A stretch of DNA of 64,000 nucleotides from Ignelater luminosus. Lineage: Eukaryota > Arthropoda > Insecta > Coleoptera > Elateridae. The notes beneath the pieces are model-generated. The model did not search any database and was not told where the DNA came from. It saw only the letters and a list, made by a program, of their open reading frames with translations. The translations under genes and the position numbers were made by a program. The DNA is taken from the NCBI GenBank assembly GCA_011009095.1, contig VTPC01091033.1, positions 444,795-508,794 of the forward strand, written 5' to 3'. This document shows, in pieces, positions 23,901 through 35,900 of this stretch (its first letter is position 1; every line of letters starts with the position of its first letter).

Positions 23901-26900
23901 AATAATATAAACAAATTATTCTGCATTTACTTGACTTGGAAGTTGGCAACTGACAATCTAATTGTGGGATAAAACAAAGAATGTAATATAAGTATAACAA
24001 ATGTGAGTTAGATAGCTTGTGCCTTCCCTCACATGCAGTTTTTGAACCTTGTCACCTATCTGTAACTGTAAGCTGAATAAATTCCATCTTGTACCGCAAC
24101 TTCGAGTTTTTTTTGAGATTTTTCAAGAACTGGCAGGAAACAAGGAAAGAGAATTGATAACATACCTATATGAATATTAAGACCAAAGTAGAAAAGAGAA
24201 AAGGAGAAATAATAAGTTTTCTAAAAAACATTAAAGTAAGTAAAATGTAATGTGATAATAGTTGTTTAAGTCAGTGGTTCTCAATTGAATCAAATCATCT
24301 TCTGCAGAAATAATTGATGTTTTTCAATTATTCAATTTATTGCCCAAGGGTAGTTGGGAGTAGAAAAAGAATATTTTATATGTATATATAGTTTTTCATT
24401 CTTTTTTTTGCACATTCTAATCACTATTTTTGCAACTTTCTTGTGAAAATCTATTGTGAACCCTGTTATTATTTTTCTATAAACAATCGTTTTATCTCGT
24501 AATAAAAAATTGTAGACAGACCTATTATAGATAGGAGGAGCATAAGAATTTACAGTAGCAGATACAAGGGTCTTGCAAACACTGCATAGCTCTGATGTGA
24601 AACCTGAGTTCAAAGGGGACACTTCTCCCCTTCCCATTGAGTTGACGGACCTCAAAAAGAGACCTGGGGAAGGAGCTGGGAGCACTTGTGTCTATCATTC
24701 AGAATTTAAAAACAAAAGTTTCAAGGTGTATAAATGCTACTTAAGATATGTTTGACGTTAGTTAACCCTGATAATATTAAACAAAGAGAATTATAAAATC
24801 ATTCAACTCAAATAAAATGCAAATTGCAGATTTTAAATTTTAAATATCAGAACTATGAACACTTTTTGAAATTAGCGATACAGTTCATTGTTGAAAACAT
24901 TCACTTTTGTGGCATGGCTGTTTATAGCTATTAATGATACATGTTTCATATGAGTGTCATAATGAAACAATTATGACAATTGCAAAAACTCACTGTATTG
25001 CCATGTTTTGCAATCACGCAAGTTTCGTTATAATGTATCAAATGTGTATCATTTTAAGACTTTAACTATGATGCTTCTAAAATTTTGCTAAAAAGCAATT
25101 TTTCTACTTGACTTCAAAATGTCAAAAATTTAATGTTTAAAGTTTGCTTGCTCATGCTGATTTAATATTTAAACAACACATTATTTTTTCAAATAATTGT
25201 GCATGTCAAAATTTGTAATCAATGTATAAATAAATAAATAATAATTATTAATAAATAGATAAATTTTGTTATTTTTGGTGTAATTAATAACTTTGTTGTT
25301 TTCGTTCTTATTAATAATTTAGATAAATAAAAAATGCTGATCAAATCTCTACTGTATTTGTTTATTAAAAGAATTAATGTGCTAAATAGGTCATAACACA
25401 CAGTCCTAAATAAAATGTATTAAAGATATACAAATTTCAAACAATTAACTAAAATAAAAATCAAGAAATTTAGTAAATACAAGGTGATCCTTTGAAATTG
25501 CAAAAAAAAATAATGAGTGACTACATGAATGAATATAATATATTTTAAAAAATATTTACACAAAAAATAAAATATGGAAGGTAGTTTACAAAATTTCAAC
25601 ATGGCAACCTTGGTTATTATGATACACGATGATATCTTGCAAACACAGATTTTCATGTATTTTCCAGCATTTGCAGAGTACCTAATTGAATCAAATGCAC
25701 GTTTTCTTGAAATTGAGTCTTATTTTCCCAAATGTTGGAGATCATCTATTAATATTTCTCACAAACACCATACACATGTTTAAATTCTTCAATTAAATCC
25801 ATAATCTCATCATCAATAGCTTGCTTGTTTGCTCGAGGGCTCCCTCACGTCCTTGTTGTGGCTGCAGCTCGCCTGAGGTATGTGCTCTTTGAATTAAGAG
25901 ACAGAAACGTTGGAAATGTAGGATGCCGCAGCAGTATTTTGTAGTGCTTCACCGTAAACTATTATCATGTCTACAAATTCTTCATGTGGAAAATGGAAAA
26001 TTATGGAAGATAATTTAATCAATTACCAACCTTTGGCACTACGTAAGGAGCTCTTTAAAAGCTGTTGATAAAGGGTTGTTTAGCCCAAAGTGTTCTTTAA
26101 ATTGGTTGATAATGCCAGCCGTAAGACTACTACAAAATTCAGTTCACATAATTTTTGAGGTTATTTGTATTTATAATAATTGGGTGCATTCAGGAACACT
26201 CACCTGGTGAGTTCCACCTATGCAGGTTCCCTGAATCAACAAGCTGCTAAGGATTCTACTTAGCATCTAGATTGTAGTCCAAGTTCATCAGCTCTGATGG
26301 ATGTTAAGAGGCCAGATCAATCAGAATGCACATGTACTTTCTTATTACGTGGCATTGTCATGTTACTTAATTGTAGTTTTTTTTTTCAAAAATCACCATA
26401 GTCCAGGACAAAGGTTGTTTTTATAAAAGTGCTAATTTTTTAAATGCTGATAGCACCAAATTCTATTGACTGATTTATGAACTAAATAGTTGGATCAGAG
26501 AACTCGAAAGATTCATAATAAAAAACTATTTTTGAAAACTTTGGACTAAGGCTGTTTTTGACAAAAGTTTTTCAATTATATTGGAAGTAATCTTGAAGGA
26601 ACACTTAAAACTGTGATTAATTAAGTATTTCAACATCTCTATACAAATCTGACAGCTTAAGTAGGGTAGAGTGCTGTAAGAGTGTGCACTTAAAAGATAG
26701 TAAATTATAATAAAAGATTTCAAAACCATTATGGAATTTAAAACAGTTGTGTAAGTCATTTATGCTTTAATAAACATTACTGCAAGTTCAAATTAGAAAA
26801 TCATAATAAAGGTGTTTGCCCTTTGGTGATTGAACAACATTTGATTTTGGACTTATCGCCAGACATTTTTGGGGCTTTTGAAGTAGTCAGCCTAGTATCT

Positions 26901-29900
26901 TTAGAGTCTACTTTAGAGAACCCAGAGGCAGCTGAAATAACAGTGTTTTTAAATACAACAGCAGTCTTTTTTGTTGTGGCAAGAGCATCTTCTGACATTG
27001 CAGTAGGCATTTCAGACATAAAAATAGTGATTCTGGGCAATTCTGGATATAGTAGAGTTGATTCCTTACTGCTAGATGGTGGGTTTTCTCTTTCAATGAT
27101 CTGGCTAGGCATAATGTCGACATCAGTAAAAATGCCAGTGATTCTGAAACCCTCAACAGCATTTCCCATAGTCGCTGCTTTAAGGTATGCTGGTGCAAAT
27201 ATTGAAGCGATTTGGTAAACTGTTACTACCTGACCTGGGTGGTTAGTGAGCCATTTTTCGCATTCACTGGAGTAAAACTTTTTTAATGAACTGAAAAAAC
27301 ACCTGTTCAAAGGTTGCATGCAGTGGCTACTATGGGGCGGAAGAGTAAGTGCTTTAATCTTGAACTTTCTGAAAAAAATCCACAGTTACAACGCAGCAAT
27401 CAATGAATGGTTATCCATAATAAGCAGTACATGCTGTTCTTTTGTGGGTTTAGCATGATCTCTAAAATGGGTTGCACAATCAAGAAAGAGATCACGGTTA
27501 AGGCTGCTAAGGAGAGCTTGAAAACATCGGAATTTTAGAATAGAGCATAGTATACGTCGTACTTGTAGCATCTCTGTTGACATAGCAATATCTAACGAGG
27601 TATACATCTAAGACTAGATAATTTTCCAGCCGACTTTAGGCCTCCGTGCTTACTCATCTTGTCACTATAGTCCCTCTTTTGTTCAAAAATGTGTTACTTT
27701 TACACCCAAACAGGTATATGACAAATATATTTTTACAAGAACGAAAAGGTTTTACGATTGTTCAAGAACTATCCGTCCAAAGTAATTGTTTTTTGAGGTA
27801 AAACAGTTAATTTGAATTCACTTATAAATTAATTTAGTAGACTTGCTATAATATTCAGAATTATATTATTATTATTATTACGTAACGCAAATAATACAGG
27901 GTATAGAATTGATTCGCGCACCATAGGGATTTCAATAGTAAATTGTTTCAATGTTCAAGTAATTCTAGTACCAATTTGTTTATTAACTCTTCGGTTGTGG
28001 AAATATTAAGAGTCGTAAATTTATATATAACTTGCTTATTACTGCCCAAAATTATTAAATAAAAGTAACCAACCTTAGTTTAGATGCCAGAAAACATACA
28101 TCAATCATATTTTTCTCCTATTTACCAGCAATTTTCTTTAAAATGGCTTTTACATAATGCAATTGCTTTGATTTACTTGTTTGTAAAAGATATTGCAATA
28201 CTGTATTGTTTAATTAGACGGTCGCTGAGCATTTGGTACACCTACATTATTTTTATTGGGTGGCTTTGAATGTCAGAAACGTCACTTTGGGCTAAGCTGT
28301 GCAAGTTGCTTAAGTTGTCATTGACAATCTTTTTTCGTGTTTTGTTAAAGTTTGCTAGTGTTATTTAATCGTTTAATTGAAAACATGCAATATACATTCA
28401 ATGAATACGTGGATATGTACCTATATTAGGAGAATGTCGTGGCAATTTTCATGCAGCTCAAGCTTTGTATGCAGAAAGGTGCCCGAACAGAAGGCATCCT
28501 AATGCCAACCTTATCCAGTGACTAAACCGGCAATTACGAGAAACAGGAAGATCAGTACCCTTCATGGGGTAGATGGAGGCCGTGCTCGTGGCAGTGTCAG
28601 CTATTGTTTTCTTTCAATAATTTCTAATATTTAATTACTTAAGTAATTTCGTTTCTTAGTGTAAAATAGTAAAATCTTGAATAAAATTAGTCACGAGAGC
28701 AAAGCAATTAGCATGAGATACTCAAAACAAACGTTCTACCTGCCCCTGTTATGAACTAACACGAACGCAAAGCATAAGGACACTTGCACTAAGCTTAACA
28801 TTGAGTTGAAGCGATATGAAAATTCTAGGTGAACGTTTCAACAAGAAAGACGCGTTGCCATGACAACAGACTTCCTACGCGGTCGTATGCAGTACAAACA
28901 CCGGCGATATTGGCCGAGCCAGAAACGTTTTTAAAGAAAACGAACAGCGATTCACTATAAGCGCTATAAGTATACAGCTTTTAGGTACAGTGGGTCGCAT
29001 TGGTTATACGTTGCATTTTTTGGTTGCATTGACGGTGTTATCAGTTTTTACATCATTTAAGATTATCCAAGGAAAATTTCAGTTAAAGAGCAACGAAACT
29101 GAATATAGGACAATATTTAATGAAGCTTTGATAAACACACATATTAATCATAGGAGGCAAGTTGGAGGTACCTTGTCTGACGAATAAATATTCGAAAGTT
29201 ATAAGTTGCTATTTTATGAAATCTTAGATACCATTTTGATGCAAATAGACATTAGATTTCAAGACATGGATAAATTGTTATTCATTTCTCATGCTGACGT
29301 TTCTAAGTTTGATGAATATTCTAAATTATTTCTAACGGAAAAACTTCATAATTTGAAACAAACACATTCCAGTTTATTTAGTACTACGGACATGCAAAGA
29401 CTGAAAAACGAATTAAACCTTATATATATTCTGATCAGCAATATAGAGGCAAGAACCTCCAGGAAGTAATGCTTTTATTGCACAACAATAAACAAATATT
29501 TAAAGAAGTTCATAAATTATTTTTGATTCTTACCATACCATCAACAAGTTCGTCAGTAGAAAGAAGTTTCTCGCTCTTGAAAAGAATCAAATCATACTTG
29601 CGCAATTCAATGGCGCAGGAAAGACTTTCACATTTAGGAAGAATAGCCATTGAAAAAGGACTCAACCATTTTATGATGATGTCATCAACAAGTTTGCTGC
29701 CTTGAAAGATCGAAGAATAGATCTCGTCTACAAAAGGTTAAAGTTTTCATTGTTGTAGGTATTTTACTGATTTTGGGATGAGACGAGCACCTTTTATCTT
29801 GTTAAATTTTTGTTCATTTGTAAGATTTCGATGCAAAACGCTTCACCTGTTTCGAAACTCGCGGGCCGCCACTGGCTCGTGGTGTACTACTGCCGCAAGT

Positions 29901-32900
29901 AGAAGAAGAAATATTAAACATATATTTGAAAATGAACCCACTCAAAGTGGGTAACATGTTGATAGGACAACGGATTTTGCCACATCGTTTAAATGCAAAT
30001 AACTATATTAATCTTCTTACCAACAATTTACCGGACCTTCTGGAAGACGTGCCTTTAGCAACTGAAGACGAACTGATTGAACGGATCAACCATGCAGTTA
30101 CCATGATAAGAAACCAAAATATGCTTGAAAATTTGGAAGGGGGTATCATTCGCCAAGTGGTTGGAGGAGCTCATTTTGAACATATTTTGCATTAAGTGCT
30201 TTTATATACCTAAAATCTTGTGATTAGAATAGTTTCAAATTACTGTATTTGAAAATTATACGAATTCTTAATGTACATAATTTACCTAAAAACATGAATA
30301 ATAACGACCTGCAAAAATGTTACTAAGGTAACCACCTTTATAAACTTATGACCTATTCTTGCCCTACTTACAACTTTCATGCAGCATTGAAAGTATTAAA
30401 AATTTTAAAAGATGTTTATTTCAAAAAATATGCGTTTAACACGAACATTTTTATAACATTTCTTTGCTCAATTTTTCAAGGAGAATCGAGTGGTGCTAAT
30501 ATTCTCCACCTGAAACAATACACCCTGTATAAAGCAAATTTGTAAACCAAGAATTAAACTTATTATAATAAAAAATAAATAGGGAAAAACTTGCTTGTAA
30601 ATTCAACATACATTGTTTATAAATTTATCTGTTTCTGATGTCGCAGTATAGTAGTGATAAATCTTTTTTTGCACCAATAATAACGAATTGCAATTTAAAA
30701 AAATTATTGTTTTTAAAAAATTCTTATTTGAGTGGTAAAACGACTGACGACAATGAATAAAAAAACATTTAAAGATTGGTTTCAAAGCTATAGTATAATG
30801 TAAGAGAAAATCAAAATTCACCTACGCAAATGTTAACTTTTGTTATAAACACAAACAACAATTAGGTTTTCCTTGTAAAACATTGTAACATTGTACTTAC
30901 TTTTAAATATATTACTACTGTTATTACTATTATTATTATTAAATTGCTCTTATTCTGAAGTCGTTAAATTACCTCATTGAATTACATTCGACTGTTTTAT
31001 TTTTATTTGTAGAATGAATGGCTAAAAGCAATATACTGCGATTTCTAATACTTTTTGTCCCCTACCGAACTAATCCTGTTGTCTGTTGTAATCTTTTGTA
31101 GTTATGACAACTCGAAGATTTTTAATTTATGACTTTCACAGGTAGTAAGTGGTGTAAGGTGTTGCCTAACTTATAGAATGCAAACCAGCAGATCAGTAAG
31201 GTATCAGCTTCAATGATTTCAGCAGCCCTTTTTTTTAATATGGCTGTAGTCTAACAAATTTAGTCTTCAGATACTAAAATATAAGCCTAAAATATATGCT
31301 TCTATAGAAGTTTTAATTTAGTTAAAGCATTCGTTTGCCGGTTTTTCATGCTGTTAACTGGAAACTTATCAGATTTTATAAAATGCAAATTAAATCATTT
31401 TTCTTGCATATTACTCTATAAATGCACCCAAAATACAAACAACTAACATATCCAGGCTCGAGAAGTTTCAAGACTTTTTGTTTAATACGCGAAATGCTGT
31501 TGGAAACATTCTTAAAAATACCCTCGCAACCGTGGTTGCCTAATACCTTTCCTTAAAAGCCTTAATAAAGCTACAGTCAAAGTTCCGGCTTCATTCTTTC
31601 CCTAGAATATATAAACGCAGGAGCAATAAATTATCCACTCACCCTCATAACGCTGATAGCAGTCACATTCGCGCCGGTACTAGATATTTTGTTGTTGCAC
31701 CTTTTACCTTTCAGAGAAAGCACTTTGAAACGGTTGAAAATCCTGATTTGTCCATGTTATATATGGCGTGTGGTGGAACTTTATAGGTCTTCATTAAAAT
31801 TTAGCAAGATTGTCGTAAAATCTCTTACACTGAGGCTGCTTTTAAAACCTATAGCTCTCGCTAGACTTGTAGTGTCTCAATGAAATATTGGGGTGCTTTT
31901 TTAAAAATCCACACAGCCACCCTCTACCTGCCAGTTTTGACTCGGTATTAAAATGATGTTTTATACTGTTTTTGTTGTTTTTTTTTGGCAATCTCAAATG
32001 CAACAGCTCTTAGAGCTTACTTTCTGCCATTCCTAATGGTGCTGCTGCTTTTTTCTTGCTTTCACCATTTTTTAATTTTTTTTTCTAGCTTTTACCAGCA
32101 CTTTTGAACAGCAAAGGGAATATTCTTTTTTGTGATGACAGTGAAATCAGAAAAAGTAGATTGTTATAAAAAAAACTGCATCACAAAAATAAAAGAATGT
32201 TATTTGTGTGATGTCGTTTGTAAGAGTGCAACCAGTCATGGTATTTAAATATGATACAAGTGTCACTATCTCTGCTGAAATACCGAAGCAGCATCGCATG
32301 TTCTAATCTAAACTTCAACGTACCGAAATATTATAATATGCATGCAATGTCTGTGTAAACAACATGGAGATATCATTTGCAAAACTAAAATATTTTAGTA
32401 AAACTTATTAAACATTTAGAACTTACCAAAAACCTTTGTTTTTTGTATTTTTGTAGGCAAAACTCACAAACACTGCTTTGGCGCGTTCAATAACAGATGC
32501 ATACTGAAGTAAGCTACAAATAAGGAGCGCGTTTCAAAATATGACCTGTGGGGGCACTCTTACAGCATTCTACCCTTAGTAAAAAACTGAAAAAAAAACC
32601 TATGAAATTTCCAGATTCATTATTAAAACCATACAAGCATATTCCTCTAAAATGACCGACACTATTGACAAACATACTTAACTTTAAAGATGGAGTTAAT
32701 TTTGAAAGATATTTATCCTCTCCTTTTTTGACTACAACGTCTTCTTGCTATTTAGAAACAATTAATTCGAAACTTACAAAATATCATAGCTAGCTATCAA
32801 AATTTTTATTTCACCATTTTTGTCGGTAAACCATACAATGAATTTGCAACGTGGAATTTATTAATAACGATCACTCACTAAAAAGTAGACTAATTAAAAG

Positions 32901-35900
32901 CGTTTGATTTCTTTCTTCCAGGCATTTTGTCCTGTAGCAAATATAATACCGGCAGTAGATCGAAAAGGGGTTACACGTAGTTATATGATGAACGATTCGG
33001 TGTGTTGCGAAGTGTTGGAAGTAATACCAGACACTGATAAAATGGTGTGTGGTATGAAGGGTACTACAAGACAACCTAATGATCCTGAACATCGCCCTGC
33101 ACTTGGTCTGATTGGTGCAGATGACTTCCCGCTCGTTTACAAGTAAGTCTATGTTATGAAGTTTTGTTTTTTTTCTTTTTTAGATGGCTTTGACTTCTTG
33201 CACACTATATTGTTTGATTGTGTGTTTTCATGGTCCAATCAGGTTTATTCTCTATAATTTACTAACTTTTATAATGGTATAGGGTGTTGTGAATGTTAAT
33301 TTGTTTTTGTTTGGCGAAATTTTTAATTAATTGTAAGTATGATTTTTTTTTGTTCAAGAAAATTCTAAAGAGTTATAAAACCTAAAGCTTGCCTGCTGTT
33401 GAGTTATACAGAAAAAGTGAATTTTTATTTAATTATAGGTTCCTGCATAAAGGAATATTATAAAGAGTTTTACGTTTATTATAAAACCAGAATAAAAAGT
33501 TAAAAATCATTATAAAAACCAACTTTGTCCGTGACAAAAAGTGTCTACTTCTTTTGTATGTGTTTTAAAAGTAAAGCACTTTCCTAGCACATTGGGTTCA
33601 AATATTATAACAACATCGCACACATGTTCATGTGTTTTCACAGTTGCTTTCCATCGTTTTTTTTTACAGGTGAGAATTATTTTAGCTATCTCTCATAAGT
33701 CGATTCAGGATAAAAATTAGAAAAAAATATATATATAAATAAAGTCCAGACTAATCTTTATTTTTTTGCTGAATTTGTATTTCGAAAACTTTTTTAGTGG
33801 AATCATTGTTTATATGTTATATATTTTTCGCAGTACCCAAATATTGCAAACAATTAAAAGATAGAGAAAATAATGTAAAAGGCATTGGAAATAAAGTGAA
33901 AAATGAAATACAATGTTGTGATGAAACACATATGTAAACAGTTTTAAAAATAAAATGTATGGAAAACTTTTTATAGAGTTTTAAAATGTGTGTAAACGCT
34001 TTGGAGACTTACCAGTGCATATTTATATGTTTTTGGGTACGTATAGCATTTTGTAGGGTTTACAGTAACTTAATTTTTCTCTCAAATCTGTCAGTTTGTG
34101 AGTCTGGTAATAGTGAAGTTCTAGAGATTAATTAAAATGTGATGCACTCACTGCTTGGAGAGAGAGAGAGAGAGAGAGAGAGGAAACTATGAAGCATAAA
34201 AAAAAATGTGCAAGCAGAGGAAAAGATAGAACCAAATGCTTCTGGATTGATTTGTGATGGAAAACAAGCAGAACAGTAAGGTTATGTGAACAGGAAAGAA
34301 TCGTTACCATCATGTTATGTTTTATTTTCTAATCCAGATTCACAAACATTCGAGTATTTCACAGGTATTGAAAGTCAAAAAAAGGACAAAAATCTATGTT
34401 AACTCTGTTCATCACTTTTAATATATATTTTGGCGATAGCTGTATAGCGTTTACAGTAAAGCTTCAAATGCCCACTTGTATTTTCAGAAAAGCATTGGAT
34501 CACAAAGGTGAGAGTTACGATGCTGTTTTGGAGAAGAGTGTTGGTTTCAACAATCCCAATAATATTTCCTACTTGTCTGAAGTTATGGGAATTTCTTCGC
34601 ATTTAACCTTTATGTCTGGTCTTATGTAAGTAGATTTTTTTATATTACCGTTTTTGACTCATGTCATGCCTACATATTAATGTAATTGAGATGATAAATA
34701 ATAATCAATTTTATAAAACTCCAAAGCTCGTGCACACTTAATGAAATGTATAGAATGTCTCAATATTGGAACCTTAAGAAAAACTCTCTAAGACACAGTT
34801 GGTTAAATTAGGTTAAAAGAAAAAATACTGTATCCGCCTTGATTGTTGGTGTATGAATATCTTTGTGGCATTTGAATGTAGACATAACACTTAAGACCCT
34901 TGATACATAATTAATTATTTTAAATCTTTCTAGGGGAAGATTTCCAGAACAAGAATATGCACACGAATTACGTCAAGTACAAGCAAGCAAATGGGCGTAT
35001 CGTAATGTAGCCGACGGGATAGATCATTTTAAAGCCGGTCGACATACCGAAGCGTTCCAATGCTTAAATAAAGCTTTAAATATTGATCCAAAAAATGTCG
35101 AAGGATTAGTAGCTAGAGGTGCACTGTATGCAAATAGTGGTAATTTTCAGAAGGCGATTGAAGATTTCGAGACTGCCCTGAAATTAAATCCCAGTCATGC
35201 TAATGCTCGTAAATATATGGGAGAGACTTTAGTAGCTTTGGGAAGGAGCTATGAGGAAGAGAATAAAATCGAGGAGGCTCGTAAGGCCTATCAGAGCTGT
35301 TTGAGTATTATACCATTCCATGAGGAAGCTCAGAATTCTTTGGAATTCTTGAAAAATAAAACGCAGGCTTCGAAAAATCTGATTGAACCAGGCGATCTTC
35401 TTTTACCTAACTTGAACACTGCAGCGGCCGCGGCTGCAGCAGCAGCGGCATCAGCTGCTAAGCCAACTGATGTGAATGATGCCTTGAAACAGTTGTTGAA
35501 AAATGAAGACGAAGAGAAGAAAGATAAAAAGAAAAAGAAAAAGAGTAAAAAACGTAAGAATAGACGTCGTTCAAGTTCTAGCTCTAGTTCTAGCTCGTCT
35601 GGTAGTAATGAGAGCTCTAGCAGCTCTTCCTCTAGCAGTAGCGATTCTAGTAGTAGTTCTGGAGATTCTGATTTTAAAAAACGTAAGAAGCACAGATCAC
35701 ATTCGCATCGTCGTGAGAAACAGAATTCACTTTCTCCACTCAGCAAGCGAATGGCGTTGATGGATCCTACACATGACACTCCAGCAAATTATCAATTTAA
35801 TAAACCAGCTGCTTCGAGTTCGTTTGATTTTTCATTCGAACAACCGCCGGAGCCTCCGAAACCTGATCATGACGACTACGAATTGAAAGTGAGAGCATTT

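Larger units (their letters stand above)
21505..32921 (+). other. 11.4-kb second coding intron of TTC14, loaded with transposon relics
   Basis: Donor AAA|GTAAGT and acceptor CTTCCAG|GCATTTTG. It holds a Harbinger-like MITE (22284), a DUF4817 relic (25570), a pogo relic (26801) and a DUF4817 element with nested hAT (27895-30529). The parts 22780-25560 and 30530-32900 are AT-rich, with nothing coding that I can recognise; 24540-24720 is a GC-richer patch of unknown nature. Confidence 0.7.

Noticed and set aside
24540-24720. GC-richer patch with open frames on both strands
   Set aside because: Neither translation resembles a known protein and there are no convincing splice sites; not called a gene.
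31600-31700. TATATAAACGC motif followed by a GC-richer stretch, resembling a promoter
   Set aside because: No coding sequence follows, and it lies deep in the TTC14 intron.
35330-35779. Minus-strand 149-codon frame rich in Leu, Phe and Ala
   Set aside because: It is the complement of the poly-Ala and poly-Ser/Lys coding region of TTC14.
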